From the NCBI GenBank assembly GCA_963853835.1, contig OY970823.1:4110001-4174000 (forward strand): a stretch of DNA of 64,000 nt, read 5' to 3'. Within the stretch, counting starts at the first letter, position 1. Each line of letters begins with the position of its first letter. This document shows positions 23,467 to 35,129 of the stretch, piece after piece. Both the position numbers and the translations under genes were made by a program. A model generated the notes under the pieces. That model saw only the letters and a program-made list of their open reading frames with translations, did no database searches and was not told where the DNA came from. This stretch comes from Calendula officinalis. Its lineage: Eukaryota > Streptophyta > Magnoliopsida > Asterales > Asteraceae.

Positions 23467-24179
23467 TTTGCTTTATTGCAAACGCTAATTCATATAGCCT
23501 TTACGATTGTTACAACCCACCACCATCTTTAGTTCTTTACTTTTTTTAACCGGCTCAAATTTAGTTCTAAAAAAAAACCACCAATTTCACGACTGCTAAA
23601 AAATCTCATCACTACTGCCACCATCGTACAATCACTATCCTTATCGCAAAATATAGTTATAGGGTAGCCCGCCGCCGCATGCGCGGGTCTGCTAGTTTTA
23701 CAATGACCTAAAACATTTGACTGAAACATTCTAACCTAACAATGATGGCTATGGGTTTCTCTATAACGAGTCTTCTTTCCTTCAAGTGAGCTGCTGCGAA
23801 TCTATACCTCCTCCACTGACACAACTTTGCAAAGGTACAACAGGCAATTTAGTCGACTGGTATAAAAAATACAATTTTTTTACATCTAAACAACCTAATA
23901 TTAACAAAGGTATTTAACGAGTATTAATACAAGGAACTAAAAACATTACAATATTTTACATTACAAACCATCAATTTACTTTTTCAAATTTAGGGATTAG
24001 ATGCAAAAATTATATCATACCATCACACGTAGAATTATCAAGTGATTTACGCTAACTTTTTTATTGTTATTTATCTATAAAATATTTGACAATTAAAAAC
24101 TTCTAATCCTATTAATTTACTATTACTTTGACCTAAATGTTCGGTTGTTAAATCGGTAAAAAATAAACCCTCGTCTGAT

Positions 24180-25108
24180 ATTCCCCAAATCAGTAAATCC
24201 GTCGGCTCTTGCACCTCCGTGATCGGCGACGGCGACTACCGACCTCCGCAAGTGTGCTACCGTGCGAGATTCAGGTGATGCGGTGAACGTCTAACCTCTC
24301 GCACTTAGTAATTGATTTTGCAATCCAAGTTAAATTGAATTGTATTCTACTTTGTTTGGAAAATTTACGAATTTTTTTAGTTTTTATCCGCTATGTATTA
24401 GCTTTTGTTAGTAGTTCAATCTTGTGGATTATGTCTTTAGTTGATTCAGAAATCTTCTCTAGGTTTAAGAATTTTCATCTTCATTCTTGATTTCTTCCTT
24501 CTTTTTTCTTTGGAATTAGACATGGTTTGGGAAAAATCTGTTTTTTCTTTAACATTCTCTTAATTTTATGAACTTTTTAACCTAATTTGCTTGTTGTATA
24601 GTTGTTTAGATCTCAAACCATACAGACATGTCTTCTTATGCTAGAATTCAAGGCTGCTGAATATTGCAATGCTTCTAATTTTATATGGAATTTAGCGTGC
24701 ATACTGTGTAGAACACTTGCTATTCCGTTCTTGTTGTGTTGCTAAATTAAGTTATTACATATATATTAATCAGTATTTTCTGGCCTCTTCTTAATGCAGT
24801 GCACATTTAGCCATTTATAATAAATTCCCTTCATGATTTTAAAATTTTGAGCATATTAATCTATAATTATGGACAAACTAATCCCATATGTGTGCAGTTC
24901 ACTATTTAATGTCCATTATAGCATTTTATTTGTGATATATATCTTTAATTGTAAGTTTCATATAGTATAGGGCTCATTGTGTAATATTATACCCTTGTAA
25001 CTCTATATATTGAGAATTCCCGACAGATTTTAATTCACAATCTTTTCATGTTTTCGAGCTTTTTCTTGTATTCACAATTTAATAAAAACGTGACTTTTTT
25101 TTTTGCAG
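24180..25108 (+). other. GTF3C5 5' untranslated region and leader intron (inferred)
   Basis: A GC-richer stretch at about 24190-24274 ends GAGATTCAG followed by GTGATG, a good donor at 24275. The acceptor TTTTTTTTGCAG ends at 25108, 26 bp before the start codon. The leader intron is thus about 834 nt. Leader introns at this position are common in plant housekeeping genes. The transcription start is not known. Confidence 0.5.
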
Positions 25109-25134
25109 TGATAATTGAATAAAATAAAAAATCA

Positions 25135-27816
25135 ATGGGGGTTATCAAAGACGGGTCGATTTCGGGTTTTCTATCAGACAATAAAGTATTTGCAGTTAAT
25201 TATCCTGGTTACCCTTCATCTATGGAACGTGCCCTAATTACTCTTGGTGGGCCCGAAAGTATTTCCAAGGTACATATTCTTGCATTAATTATTAATTATA
25301 TTTACAGTAAATTTTAATTAATGATTTTGTAGGTTCGAAAATCGCCATCAACTAACTTAGAACTTCATTTTCGGCCCGAAGATCCGTACTCACATCCTGT
25401 ATTTGGGGAGCTTGTACCTTGTAATAATTTCTTATTAAAAATATCAAAAAATAATCCTAAAGTAATTCAAACCGAGGGTGCAATCGGTCATTTGGAGAAA
25501 GATGAGGGACAACTATCAGAAGGAACTGAAGATGAGATTTGTGCTGATATTGTTGGTCATGTATTTGAAACATATTATTTTAATGGTTAGAAGAAAATTC
25601 ATTATTAATTATTTGACACACTAATTATTTATTTAGATTATTGTAGTTTTTGTGATCATATTTCATGTATATTTGAGTGATACAGGAATGGTAGACTACC
25701 AGCACGTTCTTGGTGTTCATGCTGACCTGGCACGGAAAAAGAAAAGAAATTGGAGTGATGTGGAACCTCAATTTGGTTTGGTCCTTATCCCGCTATGTTT
25801 TTTGTTAAGATTTATTTAGTAAATTTGGTATTTAAAATATTAAAAAATCTGCAGAAAAACATGGGCTTATCGATGCAGATCAAGAGGATTTGATGATCTT
25901 ATTGCCACCTGTCTTCTCACTCAAAAACATACCTGAGAATATCGTGTAAGATTTTTTTATTATGTCACAATAGTAATTTTTTTTTCTTTATAGAAAATCT
26001 TTATTAATTATGTTATTTATATGGTTTTAGGTTGAAACCATCGATGTATGTCAGCCTGAAAAAGAAACAAGAGGGAATTGTACAACACCACTGGGAGGTA
26101 TAACCAATATTTAGTTTAATTAATTTAATTAATCAATTTATTATTATTTAATTTTTACAATTCTACATTGTAAATGCAGAAGGACATAGATCCGAGTCTT
26201 GCAATCGATTTCTTCATCAAAGATATCCTTATATTAATATATATTTTAAACTTCATTTATTTTTTCCACATTTTCATTGTAACAACTTTCTACACTATTT
26301 ATTCGTTAACTAACATTATCATACATGTCCCTAAGAAAGTAAACTGGGAAAAATACATACAAAAAGGTACACATGACTGGAAATGCCAGATGGCAGTATG
26401 TGATTCGTTTGAAGAGCGTCCCATTTGGAAAAAGGAATCTTTATCTGAATATTTGGCTAGTAAAGGTCTCATAATTGGCGAAAACTTTATAAGAAGGTGC
26501 ATTATTTATTATTTTATTTTTATATTTCAAGATAAATAACGTATTTAATTTTGTTTTTACAGGCTTCTGTTTAGGGCAGCTTATTATTTTTCAAACGGGC
26601 CTTTTTTAAGGTTTTGGATCAGAAAAGGATATGATCCACGCAAAGATCCAGAATCTCGCATGTGAGTTCAAATGGGTCAAAATGGGTCGGGTCGGGTCGG
26701 CCCACCAACACTTATTCTTTTCTTTAATTTATTATGTATTTATTCTTCAAGATTAAATTTGTAGAAAGTTTAGTGATTTATTTTAGAGTAAATTACACAA
26801 ATGGTCCTTTAGGTTTGTACCATATTACATATTTGGTCCTTTAGTTTCATAAATTACACCGGTAGTCCTTAATTTTGAAACTATTGACACGTTTGGTCCT
26901 TTACCTAAACAGACACAAACTTTTCCCGTCAAACACGAGTTTTATGGGTTTCAAATTGGTGAAGAGAAAGGGAAAAGGACAGATTTACCCCTAGTGCATC
27001 ACACGTGATCATACTTGACGGGAAAAATAAACGTTTGTTTAGGAAAAAGACCAAACGTGTCAATAGTTTCAAACATAAGGACTACCAGTGTAATACTGTA
27101 ATTTATGAAACTAAAGGACCAAATATGTAAATATGATACAAACCTAAAGGACCATTTGTGTATTTTAGTCGTAAGTTATATATTTTAGTTATTTCTTTAT
27201 AATTTATATAGATATCAGAGAATCGACTTCAGGGTACCACCACCCTTACGAAGCTATTGTGATAATGGCATAGCAGCTGGGTAACAAATTTCTCAAATTG
27301 CATCTCTTTTTTTATATAAAATATAAATTGTGATTTAAATTCTAAAAAAAAAAAAAAAAATTATTTCTTATTATTTTTATTTTGGTGTGCAGGTTGAAGC
27401 ATAAATGGAAGGATTTATGTAGCTTTGAAGCATTCCCATACAAATGTCAAATTTCCCTGCAGCTTTTTGAACTTGCTGATGATTACATTCAACAAGAGAT
27501 CAGAAAACCTGTCACTCAAACAACTTGCACTGTAAGTTATCTATTATATGCATGGAATTTTAATTAAATATTTTTTTATTTAAATTTATTTATTTATATA
27601 TTGCAGTTAGCAACGGGGTGGTTCCCGTTACAGATTCATGAGATTTTTAGATTGTGTGTTTCGGTGCGGTTTTTGTCAGTGTATCCAGACCCTGGTGCAG
27701 AGCCCTTTGTTAAATCAGCAACTGCTCGTTTTGAAAAGGCTAAAAGAACAAAAACTTTTATAAAATGCAACCAAAATGAGCTTCAACCACTCAATAAAGG
27801 TGTGGATTTATCATTA

Positions 27817-27857
<41 letters not shown>

Positions 27858-29099
27858 TATTTGTTTAAGAAAAATGCAAACTATGCAGATGAGGTGCATA
27901 TTGAAGAGAAGGAAATGAGCAATGGTGAAGAGGATGATGATAATGATAATGATGATGATATGGAGGATGATTTAGAAGAGGATTTTGAAGAACTCGATAC
28001 GGTAAATATTATTTTATTTCACTTGAATATATTTTTAATATTCCACTATACATTATAAATGCGTAGGGGTGTTCAAAAATATCCGAAAAACCAGGCATCC
28101 GGAAAATTATTCGATATCCAAAATCCGGATCCTGATAGTGTTTTCAGAATTTCCGGCGATCTGATACCCGAAAACTTGTCCGAAATATCCGAAAAATATT
28201 CGTAAATATACGAAATATCCCAAATATACCAAAAATGTCACAAATATCAGAAAAATATTTGAATAATTTGTTTTTTTTTCCCGGATACTGGATACGATAT
28301 TCGAATTTTGGATTGTAAAACTAAAAAAATTCAAAATTGGTCAAGGTCAAAATGAAAGTCAAATGAACTTAAAAAAAAATCAATTTTATGGTTTTTATTG
28401 ACTGATTTAGTTATTTTGTTATTGACTTATGGTTTTAATTTTAAACAATATCAAAGTTTTTGCATGGTTATTGACTAGTTAGTTATTTGGTTAGGATATT
28501 GGTAATATTTATTTATATAAAAATAAATTCCTTTGTATTTTACGGTACCGCCGACCGATTTTTATAACCTTGATTAGATATGATTTGCTCTAATATTTCT
28601 TCCTTGTCTTATTTGTTTGTTCTAGGCTGGTGACGGAACCAATTCTTTACCAGAACCATCTTGTATCCTTAATATTACCCCAATTTCATTTCTCTATCCT
28701 TCTACGGGTCAACTTTGGTCAATTTTATATTCCGGCTAATTATTTTTAACTATAAACACATAATTATATTTAAGAAATTATCCGATTCAAGATTTAAGGT
28801 AATTTAAACGTGTAACCACTTACCAGGTCCAAATTCTTAGTTGGAAGGTGATCTGTCACTACTTTGACCATGTTGACTTTTTTTACCTGCTGTCATGGTT
28901 GAAATGTTTTTTTTTTTAATTTGTATATGAATTTTATCCTAAACTTTTGAAAGATATGAACGAGGAGAATATTTCAAAGAACTACTTGCAAGATCTGTTT
29001 GGTAGTTTTCTATACACTGGAGGCAACGGAGATAGCGACGGAGAATATCAGATATATGATCAGTATAGCGACGGAAATGACTCTGATGATGACTACTAA
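25135..29099 (+). CDS. GTF3C5: General transcription factor 3C polypeptide 5 (TFIIIC tau95-type subunit)
   Basis: A subunit of the nuclear TFIIIC complex that binds box A of tRNA genes and recruits RNA polymerase III. Exons: 25135-25269, 25333-25585, 25686-25775, 25855-25945, 26031-26097, 26180-26222, 26325-26496, 26563-26661, 27212-27280, 27393-27531, 27607-27799, 27889-28001, 28626-28662, 28954-29099. They sum to 1647 nt (548 aa) with every junction in frame. Family landmarks are LELHFRPEDPYSHPVFGE (about residues 53-70), KKVNWEKYIQKG (about 229), the conserved RIDFRVPPPLRSYC (about 320-333), and an acidic tail (about 465 onward) typical of this subunit. Intron 6 (26223-26324) is AT-AC U12-type and intron 13 has U12-like signals. 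Intron 8 holds a MITE and intron 11 a TA microsatellite. The start is the first ATG after the leader acceptor. Confidence 0.93.
26223..26324 (+). other. U12-type AT-AC intron in GTF3C5
   Basis: The intron starts ATATCCTTAT, matching the minor-spliceosome donor, and ends ATAC. A branch-like TTCGTTAAC (26302-26310) lies about 15 nt from the end, one mismatch from TTCCTTAAC. Removing it joins ..AAAG and ATGTCCC.. to give FFIKDVPKKVNW, which fits the family. No GT-AG choice gives an in-frame join at this place. Confidence 0.88.
26787..27160 (+). mobile_element. Foldback MITE inside GTF3C5 intron 8
   Basis: Long inverted arms: ACACAAATGGTCCTTTAGG... on the left, and ...CCTAAAGGACCATTTGTGT on the right. 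Pairing continues inward over roughly 140 bp (TTTGGTCCTTTAGTTTCATAAATTAC). It is about 375 bp. A possible duplication TATTTTAG lies on both sides (26779-26786 and 27161-27168), but the arm ends are slightly ambiguous. Confidence 0.75.
27819..27861. repeat. (AT)n microsatellite in GTF3C5 intron 11
   Basis: A run of AT dinucleotides with one interruption (TACATATATAT), within the intron between exons 11 and 12. Confidence 0.9.
28072..28330. repeat. ATCCGAAA-type short-motif array in GTF3C5 intron 12
   Basis: GGGGTGTTCAAAAATATCCGAAAAACC begins a stretch in which variants of ATCCGAAAA, AATATCC and CGAAATATCC repeat many times, ending near CCGGATACTGG. It resembles in style the arrays at 35433-35900 and 39030-39430, and is probably a small transposon. 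Confidence 0.6.
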
Positions 29100-29326
29100 T
29101 CTTATTTATCCTAATTAACTTTCCTTGTATTTATTTATTTTTTAATTTTAATTTTAGGTTTACTTAGTTTTTCTCCATCATCGAAATGCAAATAACTTTG
29201 TTTTAGTTTAGGACTTGATCGTGAAGTATATATCTCTTGTGTAAGTGGCATTTATTTTGCTCGTTCTTGCTAACTTTTATGATAAACCATCACATTCAAA
29301 CCCATATATTTATCCTAATTAACAAT

Positions 29327-29595
29327 ATTCAATGTAGTCTTTCATTTTTATGTAGTCTCAAGGAACAAATTTCAGTCCTTGAATCAATCAACTCCCAAAT
29401 TACTACCACCACAATCATCACATGTGATTCAAACACTTCTATTATTCGAACAAACTACCAATTAGTCGTTTCAACTCATTTATGTGATGGTGAATTACAT
29501 GTGATTTGATGATGGTGGTGATTCGGGGATTGATTGATCCAGTGACTAAGATTTATCCCGTGTTACTAAATAAAAATCACGAATACTTTGAATAC
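29327..29595. mobile_element. CACATGTG-family MITE, short copy
   Basis: The left end has TAGTCTCAAGGAACAAATTTCAG. The reversed right end has GTAACACGGGATAAATCTTAG, matching the shared TIR plan AGTCyCnnGGgACAAAT. Internally there are CCACCACAA and the palindromes AATCATCACATGTGATTC and TTACATGTGATTT. It lies about 230 bp past the GTF3C5 stop. Confidence 0.65.
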
Positions 29596-29893
29596 AACCC
29601 TATGCTCCTTTATTATCATAATAAACAAGTTTCACATGTAATTTGTTTGTCAGTATTTTAAAAAGACCCAAGAATCATGCATGTATGTCAAAAACAACAT
29701 TTTAACGATTATATAATATCTTTGCGACCAGGACCATCATCTATGGTAATGAACTAATGATAATGATTTCTAAGTATAAACCAAGCAACCTCAATGCAAT
29801 GTTAATAACCATTAGTGTTTCTCACCATTCTCTTTGTCATTCTTATTTCCTTTCCTTAGTTTGGGTTCAAGTCTCATTTAAGATATTTATGTA

Positions 29894-30090
29894 CTCCCTC
29901 CGTCCCACTTTAATTGTCCACTACAAAAAAGCACACAGTTTAAGAAAAGTACATTAATTATATAATGTCACCAATCAAATTTTCTCTTTCCCACTTAAAT
30001 GTTTTTTGATTGGTTAAAATTTAGGAAATGACACTCTTTGTGGGACAAACTAAAATAGTATACTGGACATTTAAAATGGGACGGAGGGAG
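29894..30090. mobile_element. Stowaway-like MITE, 197 bp
   Basis: The inverted ends CTCCCTCCGTCCCA... and ...TGGGACGGAGGGAG are flanked by TA on both sides (29892-29893 and 30091-30092), the Stowaway (Tc1/mariner) signature. Confidence 0.92.
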
Positions 30091-30326
30091 TATATAATAT
30101 ATGTTTTTTAGTTGTTGTCTTTGCGTTAAAAAAGTAAATACTTTGTGTTTTTTAGTTGTAGTTTTGATTTCCCAAGTAAGCATTTATCATATGAAAGTTC
30201 AAAAACAATTAATATGACATTATGGTCATATACATAACAAGCAAATCTCATACATTTTAGAAGAACGCGTCATAAATATGAATATTTTTTTTAAATTGAG
30301 AATCTGTAAACTTCGAAATCTATATA

Positions 30327-30638
30327 CTTCCTCCGATTCAAAATAAGTGATACACTTGGGGTTTCATGGTTTTTGAGACAAAAAATTATAATGATGGTTA
30401 AATTAGATTAATTGGATGATTAGTGAGGAATGGGTCCCACACCTTTTGAATAAAGTAAGGTTAATGATGTTTAAAAGTAAAAAGTAAGGGTAAAGGGGTC
30501 ATTTCACTTTGTTAAAGTAGATAGTTAGTGGGTGTGGGTCCATTTTATTTGCCAAATAAGGAAACTTTTCAAAGTGTATCACTTATTTTGAATCACCCCA
30601 AAAAGGAAAGTGTATCACTTATTTTGAATCGGAGGAAG
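30327..30638. mobile_element. Stowaway-like MITE, 312 bp (TTCAAAATAAGTGATACACT family)
   Basis: The ends CTTCCTCCGATTCAAAATAAG and the reverse GAATCGGAGGAAG are flanked by TA. It is the same family as 38448-38761 and 53268-53581. Confidence 0.9.
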
Positions 30639-30640
30639 TA

Positions 30641-31645
30641 TTAGACTTTTAGAGATGAGATAATTTAAACACAAAAATACCCATAACGTGTATACACAGA
30701 ATTACATTAGGAATACGTATCGCTGGCTTGTTATTTTGAACGTGTAAGTAGTAGAGAGAAGTTGGAGTGACGTGTCAAATGACAAAGATAGAAGCGATCG
30801 ACCACAAAATATAAATTGGCCCATGGTATGACTTCTTCAAGTCAACAAATATGTGCTTGAATTTATGCACAACTTAGTCCATACCAGTACTGTTAGTATA
30901 TTGTTATTTTAATTATTTTATATATATATTTGTGATTTTTGTGATAGATATGTTACTATTCTCAAGGATTTTTTCTATAACTTTTTCTATATTTCCCTTT
31001 TATAAATAACTAAAGGAATATTATGAAGCAAAAGTAGCAGTATCCAACTAATAGTCCTGGAAACATATACGCAAGAGGTTATGAACTCGATTCACATCAT
31101 AATCTTTTAGAATATTTATATACTAGAAAAGTATCTATAGACTGTTTTCTAACTCTTCCCTTAAACTAAACACAGAATTACACTAAACACTTATATACTA
31201 GAAAAGTATCTATATATGTGAGTGTGACACTGACATAAAGTCCATTCTTAAATTTGATTTAGATTGCAAACACTGAACTCCTACCATTCACCTACCAATT
31301 AATTGATCATAAACTAATTGATCATAAATTAAGAAACACGAAAAAGTCAAATTAATATCAAATTTCATTTAGTTAAAAAATTGTTCCAAGGAAGAAGAGT
31401 GGCCCCCTCTTGAAATGGGCTAATGGATTAAGAAGTCAAACATTAGATATGATATGCCGTTATGGGTTAATGTTGGAATGATGCTTTCCATTAACAAAGG
31501 CTGTCACCAACGTACAATATATATGTTTACATCTTACTTTTAACGTTTTTAATTAAGAGAATTGTGTATCATTATTATAGTTGTATTACCAGCGTACATA
31601 ATATATAAATACATAATAATTAATATAGGGTTGTGTTCTAGACTT
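30641..31645. other. AT-rich intergenic DNA, no gene seen
   Basis: No convincing reading frame or RNA gene. Two near-identical short segments, TATATACTAGAAAAGTATCTATA (about 31116 and 31191), form a local direct repeat. Confidence 0.5.
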
Positions 31646-32082
31646 CTAGGTAGTCCACCTTTAAAACATAGTCTAAAGGACAAATCCAAACCATTATATC
31701 AAAAAATCCCTTAACAAACATCATCATCGAATCTCATGTCATTGAAGCCATTGCCGCCGCCCACCGCCTGCCGCCGCCGATTGAAAGCAACCATAAGTGG
31801 CGAGGGGTTGTCGGTGTTGGAGACGGTGGCCGACATAGGTTGGTGGTGGTGGTGGTGGTCGGCGGTGTTGAATCACATGTGATTTAATACACATGGAGGT
31901 GGTGGTGGTGGTGGTCGGTGGTGGAGGTTCAATCACATGAGATTTAATACATATGGAGTGGTGGTGGTGTTGTTGTATTGAATCACATGTAATGGTGGTG
32001 GTAGTTGTGGTGATTTGGGGATTGATTGATATGAAGGCTGAAATTTATCCCTCGTAATTTTACAAAAAAGATAGACTAAAAC
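31646..32082. mobile_element. CACATGTG-family MITE
   Basis: The left end is CTAGGTAGTCCACC..TAGTCTAAAGGACAAATCC. The reversed right end has TTTTAGTCTATC..TTACGAGGGATAAATTTC. The interior has GC-rich CCGCCGCC, GGTGGTGGTGGTGG runs and AATCACATGTGATTTAATAC repeated. The proline/histidine-rich minus frame at 31739-31936 is a by-product of the trinucleotide runs. Confidence 0.7.
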
Positions 32083-32635
32083 ATTTCACACATAAATACA
32101 TAATATATGCAACTCATATGTATTTAATGAAACTTAAACTCGCAACATTTCATCTTGGTTGTAAAGCTTTACATATCTTTACAAAATTTATATTCTGAAT
32201 CTCACTATATGCAGTATGCACAAGAATCACCTAATGCGTATTTGATAATTTCAGGACTAGACAAGACAAATATTAGTATAAAACTAAATTTGTAATCAGG
32301 ATCAATCGATTTCCGAAGTTCAACATAAAAAACTATAACATATGTATACATAGTAAAACCTTTTAGCACGTTCATTAAAGCCCATGTTTAATATATACAA
32401 AGTCGCACAACTCAACAACATTCGCAAAAACACCTAGTTTGAAACTAAAGAATCAAAGGGCAAAAAAAGAATAAAAAGCAAACCTTAATATCATCTCCCT
32501 AATCCTCCCTAGATGCCAAAAAGACAAAAGAAAAGGTAACCACTTAGCTAGAAGTCAAATTTCATCTCTCTCTACCACTTTGTGGGCCAGGCTTTACTCG
32601 AATCTTTGAAATATCGTGTATTTACTTGATCATCA

Positions 32636-34653
32636 TCAACCATGTCGATACCCGATGAAGTAGTTAAAATCATGATGCCGTACATTCAATTGCTTTAGCC
32701 AACAACCCGCCACGTTGAAAAGTGAAACAAGCTTTTCGTGATCCTTCCCGCTCCCATCCGAGATCCACACATCCCCTTGCATCTTGTAAGTGGCTAGTCC
32801 AAATGCGGGAAGCCGGATTCCTTGCTTTTCTTCCTTTTCCCCTTTTGAAAATTCATTTAGATCTTCGTTGTCGGTATCTAGATTCACGCGTACTTTGTAA
32901 GCATTTATATATGTAAAGATACTTTCCATATAAAAACACAAAAAGACAAGATTGAAGACCTTGAAATGATGATGAAAGAGTGTGGTAAGTGAGGAAACAT
33001 GTGGACAAGTCCTTTATGGTCCTCCCCATTGGTATGTGATATATTGGGTACCTAAGTATAACAATCAAAATCCATCACATGCTAGGTACTCTCACTAGTA
33101 ACTAATGTGTACGAAAAGAAAATAAAAGTAAAAATATATAGGTTGGTGTAAATGTAAAAGAGTGAACCGGCCATTGGAACCGAAAATTTTGGTTTTTCAA
33201 AAAGTATAGATATATAAAATAGACATATAATTAAAGTAATTAATATTTTAGTCCACGAGTGAAAGTCACGTACCATGCAACCGCCATCCAACTAGCCGGT
33301 GAAAGATCAACGCTTCTTAATGACATCAATCCCGGGTATTTTTCGGATAACATACAAATCTGCATAAAAATGTAGCGTATAAGGAAAAGTAAAGTAAAAA
33401 AGGCGAGTATGTACGNNNNNNNNNNNNNNNNNNNNNNNNNNNNNNNNNNNNNNNNNNNNNNNNNNNNNNNNNNNNNNNNNNNNNNNNNNNNNNNNNNNNN
33501 NNNNNNNNNNNNNNNNNNNNNNNNNNNNNNNNNNNNNNNNNNNNNNNNNNNNNNNNNNNNNNNNNNNNNNNNNNNNNNNNNNNNNNNNNNNNNNNNNNNN
33601 NNNNNNNNNNNNNNNATAAATCAACTTTTTTTAAATTAAATATCAGAGTTCTAAAGTTTCATTTAGAACTTATCCATGGCTAAACTTAAGTGTAAGGCTT
33701 GATGTCTTATTTCTTGTTTTTTAGACGTATTAACAATTAGATCCGTATGAGCCAAAAAATTTTATAGTTATTTAGCTATAAGTATTAATTGGATATGTCG
33801 AAAATAAAGAAAAATATTGATGAACTATTTATAATTTTATAAATTTGTATTTATATAATTGTAAATATATAATTATAATTTATATACAGATTTATCTTCT
33901 TAAACCAGACTTTATGAATGTGACAATTTGCCATAGCGTCCAAAACAATGCCGTAACGACCTACTCGCCTCATGTTATTTAAAACTTTGTTAAATATCAG
34001 AACATTCTTATATTATCTTTTAAGAAACTGAATTAATATTTTGGCAAATATAGTTAGTCAAGATTTGAATCTATCAAAAAACATACTCAAATGAGACAAA
34101 ATCTTTTTTGTTCTTATTGAAGCTGAATTAGAATATCTCCCAAAAAGATTAGTTTTTATAAAAGGAAAAAGTTACCCAATAAATATATTAACAAAATAAA
34201 CGATACAGTAATTGCTACGGAGTACTCTTCAATATATTCCGTATAATTTATAAAGAACAACAACATACCTTAAATAGTTAAAAGATGAATTGCTTGTGAA
34301 GATTTGAATAGCAGACAAGTAGGGAACATAATACTGAATGATTGGTCCATCTTCTCCGGCGCCGGCGTGAACTCCGATCGGAACTCCGGCGCCATAAGCA
34401 CTCCATTCATCTAAACTGTTCCAAAGATCGCCCAAACTGAAGAACTCAAGTTTCTCTCTCTCCCATGGATGCCATAGCCTTTTAAGCTTTGCAATCTCAC
34501 TCTGTAACAAAATTCTTCACAGTTTCAACACTTGGGTTCTGATAAAATTAGATTAAATTGCCGTAGTAATTAAATAATTACCTTTGAGAGGATTTGAGAT
34601 GGTACGACAGGGGTTGTACGGTCCAAGAAACATTCAAGATTTGATGATTGCAT
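32636..34653 (-). CDS. DUF789-family protein, five exons readable, middle missing at assembly gap
   Basis: A plant-specific family of unknown biochemical role. Minus-strand exons: 34653-34582 (MQSSNLECFLDRTTPVVPSQ...), 34501-34269 (EIAKLKRLWHPWEREKLEFF, LGDLWNSLDEWSAYGAGVPI, QYYVPYLSAIQIF), [missing exon or exons], 33359-33274 (YPGLMSLRSVDLSPASWMAV), 33051-32960 (YPIYHIPMGRTIKDLSTCFL), and 32877-32636 (LPAFGLATYKMQGDVW ... HHDFNYFIGYRHG, stop TGA). All junctions have GT-AG ends and agree in phase. The segment that would link exon 2 (phase 2) to the 33359 exon, where relatives have an acidic/serine stretch and an FERSTPYGRVPL-like motif, was not found and coincides with the N gap 33416-33615. 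The 5' UTR is CT-rich. Confidence 0.88.
33416..33615. other. Assembly gap (200 N)
   Basis: Exactly 200 N, a usual placeholder for a gap of unknown size. It lies in an intron/exon region of the DUF789 gene. Reading frames drawn through it are meaningless. Confidence 1.
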
Positions 34654-35115
34654 TGGTTTTTAGCTCTAAAGAAAAACAGATCACGGGTGATTTCGCCGGA
34701 TCTATATAAGAAATCTTTTTTCTTTTTCTGTAGAATTAAATTAATAAAGTAGAAAAGTGAGAGATGAGTAAAGGGGATAAGCAGATGGGAAGAACAGAAG
34801 ATGTTTGAATATATTTATGGTGAATAAGAAAGCGGTCCAATGTATGTAGAAGAAGAAGAAGACTTATGTTTTGGTTTATTTGTTTGTTTGGAGAGAGAGA
34901 GAGATGATGGTGTTTATGAAGCTCTCCACATGTCTCTCTCTCAAATTTCCGCATTTACATTACACACACCACCTATTCTTGGAAAATTATTAATACCAAG
35001 TATCTTTTATTATGTTAAAATATATTCCAACTCATTGATGTACTACAAAACGACAACAAAGTTAACAGATTTTAACAAAATGGAACTATGACTGATATGA
35101 AAAGTAGACTATAGT
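34654..35115 (-). promoter_or_regulatory. 5' flank of the DUF789 gene
   Basis: No other gene is present. A GA-run (GGAGAGAGAGAGAG, about 34890-34903) reads as CT-rich on the gene's strand, a common feature of plant 5' untranslated regions and core promoters. A TATATAAG-like sequence at about 34704 lies only ~50 bp from the start codon. Confidence 0.35.
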
Positions 35116-35129
35116 CTTACTGATTAAAG

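Larger units (their letters stand above)
22508..23695 (+). mobile_element. Outer Helitron, split by a nested Helitron
   Basis: The 3' end at 23692-23695 is CTAG followed by T, preceded by a CCCGCCGCCGCATGCGCGGG hairpin. The 5' part would be TCTATCTATATTTATA (about 22509-22524), interrupted by the inner Helitron and resuming at 23289 with TTAATAATAAAACATTTAGG. It carries a tRNA-like module at 23391-23466. No Rep/helicase is present, so it is non-autonomous. The 5' end is the least certain part. Confidence 0.6.

Noticed and set aside
33307..33639. Reading frames spanning the N block
   Set aside because: Most residues are unknown. They are artefacts of the gap.
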